A stretch of 47,774 nt of DNA from Microcaldota archaeon (lineage in GTDB: Archaea > Micrarchaeota > Micrarchaeia > Anstonellales > Bilamarchaeaceae): the NCBI GenBank assembly GCA_018813505.1, contig JAHJBM010000003.1, positions 1 through 47,774 on the forward strand, given 5' to 3'. Shown in pieces: positions 15,198 through 23,752 of this stretch. The notes under the pieces were generated by a model that saw nothing but the letters and a program-made list of their open reading frames with translations, was not told where the DNA came from and did no database searches. The translations under genes and the position numbers were made by a program. Positions within the stretch are counted from its first letter, which is position 1; every line of letters starts with the position of its first letter.

Positions 15198-16469
15198 ATG
15201 GCAAAGAAGGAACACTTGAATTTGGTGTTTATAGGACACGTTGACTCTGGTAAGTCAACATCAGTAGGAAGGATATTGTATGAAACAGGAGCTATCTCTG
15301 AGCAGGTTTTGAATAAGCTCAAGGATGAAGCATCAAAACTCGGTAAGGCAACATTCGAGTATGCATTTGTCATGGACGCCCTTAAAGAAGAAAGAGAAAG
15401 AGGTGTAACCATAGATATTGCACATCGTGAATTCGAAAGTAAAAATTACCATTGCACTATTATAGATGCCCCAGGCCACCGTGACTTTGTTAAAAACATG
15501 ATCACAGGTGCAAGCCAAGCAGATGCCGCAGTTCTGGTAGTCTCGGTAAAGGACGGTGTCCAACCACAGACAAAAGAACACGCATTCCTTGCAAAAGTTC
15601 TTGGTATTAGTCAACTGGCAGTAAATTTGAACAAAATGGATGCTGTAGGCTATAGCAAAGAACAACATGATAAAGTAAAGGCAGATGTTGAAAAATTGCT
15701 TACAGGTATTGGATACAAGGTTGCAAACGTGCCATTTATTCCATGCTCTGGTTATGTTGGAGATAATCTTACAAAGAAATCAGCAAACCTCGGATGGTAC
15801 ACTGGACCAACTTTGCTTGAAACTATTGACAGCTTCAAGATACCTCCAAAACCATTGGACAAAGCACTCAGACTTCCAATTCAGGACGTATTTACAATCA
15901 CTGGACATGGTACAGTGCCAGTAGGAAGAGTTGAAACCGGAAAAATGAAACCAGGAGACAGCGTAATTGTTATGCCATCAGGAGCAAAGGGTGAAGTAAA
16001 GAAAATAGAAATGCACCACCAAGAACTCACTGAAGCAGTTTCTGGAGATAATGTCGGATTTAACCTTAAGGGTGTTGATAAAAAGGATATTAAGAGAGGA
16101 GATGTACTTGGTCCTTCAAGTGCGCCACCAACAGTCGCAGATGAATTTACTGCACAGGTAGTGGTCTTAAATCACCCAACAGCAATTTCAGTTGGATACA
16201 CACCAGTACTTCACATCCACACTGCACAATTTGCAGGAAGAGTAATTGAGATTGTTGAAAAGAAAGATCCGAAGACAGGCCAACCAGTTCCAGGTAAAGT
16301 TGATTTTATCAAGACTGGAGATGTTGCAGTCATAAAGATAAAGCCATTGAAACCAGTTGTCATCGAAAAATTCTCTGAATATCCACCACTTGGTAGATTT
16401 GCTATTAGAGATATGGGTCAGACAGTCGCAGCTGGCGTTGTGCTTGACATCAAGCCAAAAGTTCTATAA
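15198..16469 (+). CDS. tef1: Translation elongation factor 1-alpha (EF-Tu homologue)
   Basis: 423 residues. The GTPase motifs are intact: GHVDSGKST (G1), '[20 protein letters not shown]' (G3) and NLNKMDAV (G4). Beta-barrel domains 2 and 3 follow ([16 protein letters not shown], '[17 protein letters not shown]'). It brings aminoacyl-tRNA to the ribosome. ATGGAGGTTAG is a strong ribosome-binding site before the ATG, and TTTTAAAA near 15104 is a likely TATA box. In many archaea S10 follows; here it does not. Confidence 0.97.
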   Translation: MAKKEHLNLVFIGHVDSGKSTSVGRILYETGAISEQVLNKLKDEASKLGKATFEYAFVMDALKEERERGVTIDIAHREFESKNYHCTIIDAPGHRDFVKNMITGASQADAAVLVVSVKDGVQPQTKEHAFLAKVLGISQLAVNLNKMDAVGYSKEQHDKVKADVEKLLTGIGYKVANVPFIPCSGYVGDNLTKKSANLGWYTGPTLLETIDSFKIPPKPLDKALRLPIQDVFTITGHGTVPVGRVETGKMKPGDSVIVMPSGAKGEVKKIEMHHQELTEAVSGDNVGFNLKGVDKKDIKRGDVLGPSSAPPTVADEFTAQVVVLNHPTAISVGYTPVLHIHTAQFAGRVIEIVEKKDPKTGQPVPGKVDFIKTGDVAVIKIKPLKPVVIEKFSEYPPLGRFAIRDMGQTVAAGVVLDIKPKVL

Positions 16470-16588
16470 TTTTTTCTTTTTAATTTTATCTCTATTTTTT
16501 GTTGCCTAACCAAAAGAATAGTATTATAATCAATATAACCCCCAGGTTGTGCAATTCTTTATATTTCTTTTGAGATAAAGTACGTCTT

Positions 16589-17887
16589 ATGTTTACTGAT
16601 ATAGGTACTATTTTTGCTAAGAAAATGGAAGGAACAGAAGTTTCATTGCGAGGCTGGGCCCATAGGCACAGAACCAGTGGAAAAATGGTATTTGTAACCA
16701 TGAGAGATTCTACTGGAATTATCCAACTTGCAGTCAAACAAGATAAAGTAGATGAAAAAAGTTGGAAAGATGCAAATGACACATATGTGGAAAGTTCATT
16801 TATGGTTAAGGGAAACGTTGTAAAAGACGAAAGGGCGCCAGGAGGATATGAATTGCAAGCAACAAACTTTGAACTCGTATCAAAAGGAGAGCCATTTCCA
16901 GTTGCAAAGGACCTTAGTGAGGAGTACCTGTTAGATATAAGACATCTTTGGTTACGAAGTCAAAAATTGACAAAGATATTGCAGATAAGAAGCACAGTCA
17001 TAGCAGGAATTCATGAATTTTTCCAAAAAAGAGGATATACATTATTTGACCCACCAATATTTACACCAAATGCATGTGAAGGTGGATCAACATTATTCGA
17101 AGTGCAATATTTTGATAGAAAAATGTACCTCACCCAATCATGGCAATTATACGCAGAAGCAGCAATTTTTTCCCTTGGAAAGATATATGATGTTGCACCT
17201 ACTTTCAGAGCGGAAAAAAGCAAAACATCGAGACATTTAGCTGAATTTTGGATGGCAGAAATGGAAGCACCTTGGATGAACCTGGATGATGTAGTTCAAG
17301 TAGCAAAAGACGAAGTCAAATTTCTTGTTGAAAAAGTTTTGGAAAAACATGAAGAAGATCTTAAATTCTTAGGTCGGGATGTTGAAAAATTAAGAAAGGC
17401 AATTTCCAAACCATTTCCTACAGTAAAATATTCGGAAGTTTTAAAGATACTCGAAGAAAAGGAACAGATGCAAGTTGAATGGGGCAAAGATCTCAGAACA
17501 GTAGAAGAGGAAAGGATAATGAATCATTTTGAGACCCCAATTGTTGTTACGCACTATCCAAAAGAAATAATGGCATTCTACAAACCCGTGGATCCGAAAA
17601 ATAAAAAAGAAGCTTTGTGCTTTGATATGCTTGCTCCTGAAGGATTTGGAGAGATTGTCGGGGGAAGCCAACGATCGATCGATATAAAGGAAATTGAAGA
17701 AGGTCTGAAAAAAGAAGGCGAAAAGATTGAGAAATATCAATGGTATCTTGATCTTCGTAAATATGGTTCAGTTCCGCATTCTGGTTATGGTCTAGGAGTT
17801 GAAAGGGTAGTACGCTGGATCTGTGGTTCAGATAACATAAAAGACACAATTGCATTCCCAAGAACTATGGCACGCTTTGAGCCATGA
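16589..17887 (+). CDS. asnS: Asparaginyl-tRNA synthetase
   Basis: 432 residues. An N-terminal OB-fold anticodon domain (1-~105: 'EVSLRGWAHRHRTSGKMVFV') is followed by a class II core. 'NACEGGSTLFEVQYFDRKMY' and LTQSWQLYAEA, then 'TFRAEKSKTSRHLAEFWMAE' (motif 2) and 'YGLGVERVVRWICG' (motif 3). The CEGGST and SRHLAEFWM forms are those of AsnRS rather than archaeal AspRS (usually EGGANLF). Having AsnRS means Asn-tRNA need not be made by the transamidation route. A TATA-like CTTTATATTTC at ~16555-16566 would give a leaderless transcript. Confidence 0.93.
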   Translation: MFTDIGTIFAKKMEGTEVSLRGWAHRHRTSGKMVFVTMRDSTGIIQLAVKQDKVDEKSWKDANDTYVESSFMVKGNVVKDERAPGGYELQATNFELVSKGEPFPVAKDLSEEYLLDIRHLWLRSQKLTKILQIRSTVIAGIHEFFQKRGYTLFDPPIFTPNACEGGSTLFEVQYFDRKMYLTQSWQLYAEAAIFSLGKIYDVAPTFRAEKSKTSRHLAEFWMAEMEAPWMNLDDVVQVAKDEVKFLVEKVLEKHEEDLKFLGRDVEKLRKAISKPFPTVKYSEVLKILEEKEQMQVEWGKDLRTVEEERIMNHFETPIVVTHYPKEIMAFYKPVDPKNKKEALCFDMLAPEGFGEIVGGSQRSIDIKEIEEGLKKEGEKIEKYQWYLDLRKYGSVPHSGYGLGVERVVRWICGSDNIKDTIAFPRTMARFEP

Positions 17888-17927
17888 AAACAGTCGCATG
17901 ACTGACGAAATAGTAAATATTAGAATT

Positions 17928-18503
17928 TCAAAGACCGAAATTCGTTATTCCGGTCAGGATAAACTGCAACCCCCATGCGATAGTTATAATCCCCATTATA
18001 GTCGACAATATACGTATTCCGATTACACCGATGATTCGGCTAAGATATGTTGACAGAAGAAGTGCAGTCATGGTAATCAAAAGTGCACCAGTCCCTGCAA
18101 TCAAAGTTGTTATCAGACCAGACTCTTTGACCAAAAGTATTGCGGTTGTGATGGTTGCTGGTCCTGTTATCAATGGTGTACCAATAATAACTGCAACTTC
18201 ATGCACTCCATTTTTTTCTTTTGGAAGTGAGAGCCCAAGACTCATTTGAATTCCTAGAAGTACAAGAATTATCCCTCCAGCTGCCCTGAAACTTTCAATG
18301 TTGACACCTAAAAGATCAAGAAGATTGCCACCGAATATAGCAAATACAAAAAATACTAGGGATGCTACAAAAACGCTTTTTAATGCAATTCTTCGTTTTT
18401 TCTTTTCGTTCATTTTTTTTGTGAATGACATAAATGCGCCAAAACTGGCAGGCGGATCGATAATGCCCAACAAAAGAATAAACGCTTCAATAAGTGATGC
18501 CAT
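17928..18503 (-). CDS. MarC-family integral membrane protein
   Basis: 191 residues, six membrane helices. 'FILLLGIIDPPASFGAFMSF' at the N terminus and 'VIIGTPLITGPATITTAILL' in the middle are the MarC/UPF0056 signatures (the P-x-x-xGP motifs). Despite the name, a role in multidrug resistance has not held up for E. coli MarC, so its substrate is unknown. It is convergent with AsnRS, 40 bases away. Confidence 0.88.
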   Translation of the reverse strand: MASLIEAFILLLGIIDPPASFGAFMSFTKKMNEKKKRRIALKSVFVASLVFFVFAIFGGNLLDLLGVNIESFRAAGGIILVLLGIQMSLGLSLPKEKNGVHEVAVIIGTPLITGPATITTAILLVKESGLITTLIAGTGALLITMTALLLSTYLSRIIGVIGIRILSTIMGIITIAWGLQFILTGITNFGL

Positions 18504-18589
18504 GTTTCAATTTCAATAGTGAATATTAAAAGTATATCTATGAACTTTGCAAATGAACTGGAAGTGAAAAGCCCTAGTAAATCAAACTG

Positions 18590-19438
18590 CTAGTTATAAT
18601 CGATATGTATGAATGCATGTGATACTTCCTGAATTGATTCGACAGATCGTTGCACCCGCACTGCAATACTGTGACTTTCCGGACCAGGAGTATTTTTTTC
18701 AAGTATTATTACGATCTCGGTATGTATCCTGTCGCCAACATAATGTGCACGAACTCGGGCTACCTTCTTTACTCCAGGTATTTTTGCTTTCTTTGCGATT
18801 AAATTAACCGTACTTTCATCAGGTCGTGCACCAACAATATAATCAAAGTTCTTTCTTGCAATCATATAACCAGAATAAGCAATATATATTGAGATTATAA
18901 TTGCAGCGATATCATCGAGCATAAAATGACCGAAGTACGCACCGATAACCCCTATGAGAGCCACTGAATTGGATAATACATCATTACGACTGTCCACAGA
19001 CATCGCATCAAGAGCAGCACTTAGTGTTTTTTTGGCAGTGTTTTTGAGGGAGATGTGCATACCAACTTTTACGATTATGGTTATGATGAGAGCACCAAAT
19101 GTGTAGATAGTTATGTCCACAGTATGTGAGTTTGACAATAGATTTGAGATTGCAGACTTAAGTATTTCAAATGAAAGAATGCCTGCAAAAACAGCAATAA
19201 GCATACCGGCTAATGGTTCCATTCGCCTGTGACCAAAAGGATGATCCTGATCAGGGCCACGGGATGATTCTTTTATGGAATAGTAACCTATGAGATATGA
19301 GATTATATCATTCAATGAATCAAAAGCGCTTGAAAGCACAGCTATGCTTCCTGACAGCATTGCAGCAAATATCTTGATAAAGAATAGGATGATATTTATG
19401 AATAGTGAAACCAACGCACTTTTTTCTTCAATTTTCAT
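18590..19438 (-). CDS. Cation diffusion facilitator (CDF) metal transporter
   Basis: 282 residues from the ATG at 19438; an upstream TTG at 19456 is unlikely. It has six membrane helices, with 'LSSAFDSLNDIISYLIGYY' (helix 2 metal-site Asp residues), the loop DHPFGHRRMEP and 'DAMSVDSRNDVLSNSVALIG' in helix 5. The C-terminal cytoplasmic domain (after ~205) has the ferredoxin-like ending 'VRAHYVGDRIHTEIVIILE'. Such proteins export Zn2+, Fe2+ or Mn2+ in exchange for protons; the metal cannot be read reliably. It sits apart from the ZIP importer at 21473 but may balance it. Confidence 0.9.
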   Translation of the reverse strand: MKIEEKSALVSLFINIILFFIKIFAAMLSGSIAVLSSAFDSLNDIISYLIGYYSIKESSRGPDQDHPFGHRRMEPLAGMLIAVFAGILSFEILKSAISNLLSNSHTVDITIYTFGALIITIIVKVGMHISLKNTAKKTLSAALDAMSVDSRNDVLSNSVALIGVIGAYFGHFMLDDIAAIIISIYIAYSGYMIARKNFDYIVGARPDESTVNLIAKKAKIPGVKKVARVRAHYVGDRIHTEIVIILEKNTPGPESHSIAVRVQRSVESIQEVSHAFIHIDYN

Positions 19439-19496
19439 GAATAATGAAAAGAACAATGAAGATTAAAAATATATTGAAAAAGAAGAAATGAAAAAT

Positions 19497-19955
19497 TTAC
19501 TCATCAGATGCCTTCAGATAGTCTTCGTTTTTGAAAGCATATGAAAAGAGTTCTTCTGGTTTAAAGAACCGAGTTATCTCATTCTTTGCAGTTTCTTTTG
19601 AATCTGAAGCGTGAATAACATTTCTTGATGTGCTATTTGAGAAATCGCCCCTTATGCTTCCGGCAGGCGCTTTTGAAGCGTTTGTCGGCCCTACAATAAG
19701 CCTCACAACTTCAACAGCTTCTTTTCCTTCAATAACCATTGCTATTACTGGATGATGAGTCATGAATTTTTCAAGATCATGATAGAATGGCTTGTCAACA
19801 AGATGGGAATAATGCTCTTTTGATTTTTCTTTTGCCATATGAAACATTTTTAATCCAACTATTTTCAGTCCTTTGTTCTCAAATCTTGAGAGAATGCTGC
19901 CTACTAACCCCCTTTGTAATGCATCAGGCTTCAAAAGGATCAGAGTTTGTTCCAT
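19497..19955 (-). CDS. ndk: Nucleoside diphosphate kinase
   Basis: 152 residues from ATG 19955 (MEQTLILLKPDALQRG). The active-site region is complete: phosphate-accepting histidine in 'NVIHASDSKETAKNEI', 'GPTNASKAPAGSIRGDF' and the KPDA start. It transfers gamma-phosphate between nucleotides via phosphohistidine. It is the last gene of the L7Ae-S28e-L24e-NDK operon conserved in archaea. An in-frame extension upstream to 20048 lies inside L24e and is not used. Confidence 0.96.
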   Translation of the reverse strand: MEQTLILLKPDALQRGLVGSILSRFENKGLKIVGLKMFHMAKEKSKEHYSHLVDKPFYHDLEKFMTHHPVIAMVIEGKEAVEVVRLIVGPTNASKAPAGSIRGDFSNSTSRNVIHASDSKETAKNEITRFFKPEELFSYAFKNEDYLKASDE

Positions 19956-19974
19956 ATAATCCAACCACGAAACA

Positions 19975-20235
19975 TTATTTGTTTGACTTTTTACCGGAAG
20001 TGCCTTTTTTGCCACCAGTTTTTTTATCAACCACAGCTTTCGTTCCACCTAGTTGACGTTCTTTGAACTCCCTCGAAGTTACGGTCCATTTCTGTCGCCG
20101 CCCCTCTCTTTTGAGTTTAAGGAAGTTCTTTTTGCACTTGCTTGATGCAAAGGTGTACATAGTCCCGTCTTTCTTCACATAGGTTATCCCCTTACCTTTC
20201 TGAATAGTTTCACCTGAAAAAAAGCATCTGGACAT
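19975..20235 (-). CDS. rpl24e: 50S ribosomal protein L24e
   Basis: 86 residues from ATG 20235 (MSRCFFSGETIQKGKG). The family's zinc ribbon is incomplete: one cysteine (C4) near the start and one in 'TFASSKCKKNFLKLKREGRR', where many archaeal L24e have CxxC plus CxxxC. So zinc binding may be lost, as in some lineages. The C-terminal tail is Lys/Gly-rich. It follows S28e by five bases. Confidence 0.9.
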   Translation of the reverse strand: MSRCFFSGETIQKGKGITYVKKDGTMYTFASSKCKKNFLKLKREGRRQKWTVTSREFKERQLGGTKAVVDKKTGGKKGTSGKKSNK

Positions 20236-20240
20236 CAATA

Positions 20241-20447
20241 TCACCTTGATTTTATTTCTTTAGCTTCTCTATCTGTCTCGAGCAGTACTATAACCATGCC
20301 TTTCCTGACAGGACCTTTGATATTCCTGAGGATAACTCTCCCAGCATCAGGACCTTCCAGAACTTTGCATAGTACCTGGTAAATCTCCCCATATACGCCT
20401 GTTTTGGTACGTATCTCCATAATCTCAGCAGGATATCCTTCAGCCAT
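20241..20447 (-). CDS. rps28e: 30S ribosomal protein S28e
   Basis: 68 residues. The S28e core is clear: '[20 protein letters not shown]', [22 protein letters not shown] and the invariant C-terminal [14 protein letters not shown]. It binds near the mRNA exit channel of the small subunit. Five-base spacings to L7Ae and L24e show one transcription unit. Confidence 0.95.
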   Translation of the reverse strand: MAEGYPAEIMEIRTKTGVYGEIYQVLCKVLEGPDAGRVILRNIKGPVRKGMVIVLLETDREAKEIKSR

Positions 20448-20452
20448 TTAGA

Positions 20453-20827
20453 TCACTTTTTTTCTTTTTGTTCTGGTTTTGGCAATTTCTTAACTATGCC
20501 CTGAAGTTTTTCTGCTGCACCACCAGCATTTTCAACAGCCACAGCTGATGTACCTACCAAGATACCAACTGCAGACCCAAGATCTTTTCTTGTTGGAAGA
20601 AATGCATATGGAATGTTATTTGCCTTGCATAATATAGGAATGTGAACTACAACCTCTTCTGGACTTACATCACCAGCTATTACAACTAACTGTGCAGATT
20701 TCCTTTCAATTGATTTTGTTGTTTCGTTTACACCCTTTTTTATCTTGCCACTATCTTTTGCTACTGAAAGCATTTCCATAATTTGTGGCACTAATTCCTC
20801 TGGTATTTCTAGATCTACATATCCCAT
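20453..20827 (-). CDS. rpl7ae: 50S ribosomal protein L7Ae
   Basis: 124 residues. The kink-turn binding motif is present ('KIKKGVNETTKSIERKSAQL'), with 'LVVIAGDVSPEEVVVHIPIL' and 'KANNIPYAFLPTRKDLGSAV'. In archaea L7Ae is part of the ribosome, of C/D and H/ACA RNPs and of RNase P. It is the first gene of its operon. The 141-base gap upstream contains a hairpin (GGAACAAATC region near 20880-20895) and no gene. Confidence 0.96.
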   Translation of the reverse strand: MGYVDLEIPEELVPQIMEMLSVAKDSGKIKKGVNETTKSIERKSAQLVVIAGDVSPEEVVVHIPILCKANNIPYAFLPTRKDLGSAVGILVGTSAVAVENAGGAAEKLQGIVKKLPKPEQKEKK

Positions 20828-20968
20828 TTATTACACCTCGATATAATGTCATCGGTTATAAAAATTGTACGCCTAGAACAATGATTTGTTCCAGATTGTT
20901 GCTATTGCAACAAGAAGTATTGTAAGAAGACAGGTTTAAAAGCCTGCCGTCAATCTGTAAGCACTTGA

Positions 20969-21349
20969 TCAAAGAACTGCACAGTTTACAGAGCGAACTT
21001 CATTCTGCTTTTTTATGACTATGAATAAATCCCGCACTTTTTTTGCATCCCCACACACAACAAGAATACGGAGACAGGTACCTGCATGATGCTGGTGAAT
21101 TTCGGTTCTTATAATATCCTCAAAGGATTTCATTATTTTTGCGAGACACACTCCAGCATGATCACGGTAAGTGATCGTAAAAACAACATCACAATGACCA
21201 CGCATACCCTCAAGAACGCGGTATTCGTTAATAAGCGAATTAATAGTTGCTCTGAGTAGCTTTGAACGACTTTTGAAATCGAGCATGATTTGCAACTTGT
21301 TAAATTCATCAAGTGTATTATTGTCTATAGATATACTAATGATTTTCAT
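20969..21349 (-). CDS. nikR: NikR-like nickel-responsive regulator
   Basis: 126 residues from ATG 21349. The N-terminal ribbon-helix-helix is 'ISISIDNNTLDEFNKLQIML' then 'SRSKLLRATINSLINEY'. The C-terminal ACT-like domain has EIHQHHAGTCLRILVV, which provides the His-x-His and Cys ligands of the NikR nickel site; an upstream His in GHCDVVFTITYRDH completes it. Divergent from a ZIP transporter, so it probably controls its metal uptake. The motif fits NikR well, but the metal sensed in vivo is not proven. Confidence 0.8.
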   Translation of the reverse strand: MKIISISIDNNTLDEFNKLQIMLDFKSRSKLLRATINSLINEYRVLEGMRGHCDVVFTITYRDHAGVCLAKIMKSFEDIIRTEIHQHHAGTCLRILVVCGDAKKVRDLFIVIKKQNEVRSVNCAVL

Positions 21350-21472
21350 CCAATCCAACTCCGATATTTAATCTTTCAATTAACTGGTTTTTATTAACAG
21401 TGAGATAATTTTTTATCTAAAGTTAATAAGTTATGTGCAAATATTTAATAACTATTGTAAAGGAATGATGGT
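21350..21472. promoter_or_regulatory. Divergent NikR/ZIP control region with repeated ATTAAC motifs
   Basis: ATTAACTG (21379-21386) and ATTAACAG (21393-21400) are direct repeats 14 bases apart; AGTTAATAAG (21421-21430) and an imperfect reverse copy TTTAATAACT (~21444-21453) lie nearer the ZIP gene. AGATAA/TTATCT (21403-21418) is a small palindrome between. These may bind the regulator. They do not match the bacterial GTATGA-N16-TCATAC site. Confidence 0.35.
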
Positions 21473-22210
21473 ATGGCTGGAGAACTGATATGGATACTTG
21501 GAGCTGCAATCCTTGATGCAGGATTGGGATTTGCAGGAGTGTTTTCACTTTGGATCAGTAAGAAAAATCTTACGGAGATATCCGCCATATTAATGGCTTT
21601 TGCAGCAGGAAGCCTTCTTGGAGGCGCTTTCCTCCATCTTTTGCCTGAAGCCATGGAAAATCTTGATACTGAACAAGCATTTTTAATGACTCTGATAGGT
21701 TTTTCATTATTCATATTACTTGAAGCATATGTACACTGGCACCATTGCAAAGAATGTGAAATACACCCATTCTCATATGTGATGCTTGTTGGTGATGGAG
21801 TCCATAATTTCATTGGTGGACTCGTACTTACTGCAAGTTTTCTGGTAAGTATACCACTTGGAATTGCAACCATTGTTGCCATAGTGGCACACGAACTTCC
21901 GCAGCAGCTCGGAATATTTGGAGTCTTAATAAAAGGCGGACTTAAGAGAGATAAGGCATTATTGTACAGCTTTGCGGCACAGTCAACAATTATTCTTGGT
22001 GCTCTTGTAGGTTATTTTTTATCTGGAATAGTTGGAGGGATTGCAATATTTCTTGTACCTTTTGCCGCAGGGAATTTCATATACATTGCAGCATCGGATC
22101 TGATTCCGGAAATGCATAAATCAGAAGGTCTGGAAAAGATAAGAAATATCGTAGTGTTCATAGTCGGGATTCTGTTTATGTGGGCCCTCAAAATATATGG
22201 AGCCGGATAA
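21473..22210 (+). CDS. ZIP-family divalent metal transporter
   Basis: 245 residues, about eight helices. The metal path signatures are seen in 'GDGVHNFIGGLVLTASFLV' (helix 4) and 'AIVAHELPQQLGIFGVLI' (helix 5, HELPQ). An unusual HWHHCKECEIH segment (residues ~83-93) lies in the cytoplasmic loop where ZIPs carry a His-rich cluster. It imports Zn2+, Fe2+, Mn2+ or, given the divergent NikR-like gene, perhaps Ni2+. AAAGGAATGATGGT precedes the ATG. Confidence 0.9.
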   Translation: MAGELIWILGAAILDAGLGFAGVFSLWISKKNLTEISAILMAFAAGSLLGGAFLHLLPEAMENLDTEQAFLMTLIGFSLFILLEAYVHWHHCKECEIHPFSYVMLVGDGVHNFIGGLVLTASFLVSIPLGIATIVAIVAHELPQQLGIFGVLIKGGLKRDKALLYSFAAQSTIILGALVGYFLSGIVGGIAIFLVPFAAGNFIYIAASDLIPEMHKSEGLEKIRNIVVFIVGILFMWALKIYGAG

Positions 22211-22229
22211 GTAGGGGAATGTAACTGGT

Positions 22230-23186
22230 TTAGAAAAACCAGTCGAATACATAACCGATGATCACTATTCCGATTGCAACAAGCCCAAAGAACAATAAGA
22301 GAAGCCTGATCTTCATCACCCTCCTCAGGATTATCGCTTCTGGAAGGCTGAGAGCCGCGGTAGCCATCATAAATGCCAACGCAGTTCCAAGAGGAACACC
22401 TTTCTGGAAAAGTGCAACTGCAATTGGAACCACTGCACTGCAATTTGCATAGATGGGTATGCCGACTAAAACTGCAAGTGGAACTGCAAAAATGCCACCG
22501 GCAGAAAGAAGTGATTCTATTGTTTCTTCAGGAACAAAACCATGGATTGCTGCACCAACCCCAACTCCCAAAATTACCCAAATCCAAAGTTTAGAAAGCA
22601 TGGTTTTTGCTTCGGTATAACCAAAAGATAATCGCTGGACAAAAGAAACGAATTTTTGTTCTTTTACCTGCTTTTTGTTTAGCTTTAAATCATCCTCAAG
22701 TTCATCCCTTAAACTAGATTTACCTATAATAAGACCGATTGATGTTCCAAGAAGAATGCCAAGTACGACATAAGAAATAGTTACTTCTACTCCAAAAAAT
22801 CCTAACATTAACACTGCCACATACTCATTGACCAGTGGAGAGGTTGCAAGAAAAGAAAATGCCACACCTGGAGAAACGCCTGCTTCCAAAAAACCAATGA
22901 AAATAGGTATTGATGAACAAGAACAGAATGGAGTTAATGCTCCAAAGCTGGAGGCTAAAAGATTTGGTAATACTGGAATTTTAAATGAAAGTAGATTTCT
23001 TATGGTTTTTTGAGTTAAATATGTTCTTAGTATACCCATTACAAAAATCATCACGAACAGCAGAAACAAAATTTTTGGGCTGTCGTAAATGAAAAATTCT
23101 AAAGAACTGGCGAGTGTGGAACCAGGTTCGAGTTTAATTAATTCGTAAACAACCCATTTTGAAAAAAGTTCGAAAGGATCAGTCAT
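22230..23186 (-). CDS. Predicted permease of the UPF0718/DUF318 (ArsP-like) family
   Basis: 318 residues, eight or more helices. The two internal repeats carry 'PFCSCSSIPIFIGFLEAGVS' with 'SFLATSPLVNEYVAVLMLG', and later 'YANCSAVVPIAVALFQKGVP' with 'MATAALSLPEAIIL'. This is the signature of DUF318 permeases, which include the methylarsenite exporter ArsP. The central loop (~155-195) is charged. ATG 23186 overlaps the stop codon of the upstream small ORF. Substrate unknown; the Cys-tailed neighbour suggests a thiophilic metal or metalloid. Confidence 0.85.
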   Translation of the reverse strand: MTDPFELFSKWVVYELIKLEPGSTLASSLEFFIYDSPKILFLLFVMIFVMGILRTYLTQKTIRNLLSFKIPVLPNLLASSFGALTPFCSCSSIPIFIGFLEAGVSPGVAFSFLATSPLVNEYVAVLMLGFFGVEVTISYVVLGILLGTSIGLIIGKSSLRDELEDDLKLNKKQVKEQKFVSFVQRLSFGYTEAKTMLSKLWIWVILGVGVGAAIHGFVPEETIESLLSAGGIFAVPLAVLVGIPIYANCSAVVPIAVALFQKGVPLGTALAFMMATAALSLPEAIILRRVMKIRLLLLFFGLVAIGIVIIGYVFDWFF

Positions 23187-23311
23187 TTACATTTACCCTC
23201 ACAACAACACGACTTCTTTTTTGATTCCTTTTTCAAGAAACTATCAAGTTTTTTGGTTACTGAATGCAAAATTCCCTTTTTTTCTTCTTTTTTATTTTTT
23301 TCATTTCCCAT
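23183..23311 (-). CDS. 42-residue ORF with cysteine-rich tail, coupled to the permease
   Basis: Read on the minus strand from ATG 23311, preceded by GGTGAT. A Lys/Glu-rich start (MGNEKNKKEEKKG), a short amphipathic helix (ILHSVTKKLDSFLKK), then ESKKKSCCCEGKCK and a TGA that overlaps the permease ATG (ATGA). The CCCxxKC cluster can bind soft metal ions such as Cu(I), Zn or As(III). A metallochaperone or sensor for the permease is a reasonable inference. It is too short for normal gene callers; the overlap and ribosome-binding site support it. Confidence 0.6.
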   Translation of the reverse strand: MGNEKNKKEEKKGILHSVTKKLDSFLKKESKKKSCCCEGKCK

Positions 23312-23333
23312 TTTATCACCAAATAAGGTTAAT

Positions 23334-23585
23334 CTAAAATGCTATTCCAATGAAATGTAATATAAGCACTATCATCAGGCCAAAAAATCCACCCAACCCA
23401 ACTGTGAGGAGGGACCAGAAATTTATTTCTATCCCAAATCCAAAAAACCAATTCAATGCCAGGAAAACAAGCAGACCTGCAATTGAGTTGATTATGATTG
23501 GAATGATGCTTTTCATTACTTGATAGAAGAAATACACTGCAACCAGAACAACAATCAGCACGATTAACTGGATAAATAACGACAT
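23334..23585 (-). CDS. Small BofA-like membrane protein
   Basis: 83 residues with three helices. The pattern 'IIINSIAGLLVFLALNWFFG' followed by FGIEINFWSLLTVGLGGFFG matches the pro-sigmaK processing inhibitor BofA family (N..AG...L..LN...G..I.......G..G). Homologues are common in archaea, where sporulation does not exist, so the role is unknown; it could regulate a membrane protease. It lies 22 bases before the small Cys ORF and may head a three-gene operon. Confidence 0.65.
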   Translation of the reverse strand: MSLFIQLIVLIVVLVAVYFFYQVMKSIIPIIINSIAGLLVFLALNWFFGFGIEINFWSLLTVGLGGFFGLMIVLILHFIGIAF

Positions 23586-23752
23586 ATGTAACTATCACTA
23601 ACAAGCATTTTAATTGTTAGATTTTAATTATTAGCCAATATGCTTCGGATAATGTGGGGAGATAGTTGCATTAGAATGGCAAACACAGATAAATTTATCA
23701 TGCAACAATCAAATAGAAACATACTCTGATATAATAAAAAATAAAAGAATAG

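Noticed and set aside
19956-20048. N-terminal extension of NDK by 31 residues
   Set aside because: It lies inside L24e and lacks similarity; NDK proteins begin near the MEQTLILLKPDA start at 19955.
7999-23713. 15-base identical string TCATGCAACAATCAA near 8003 and near 23699
   Set aside because: A single shared 15-mer is expected by chance in a window of this size; flanks do not match.
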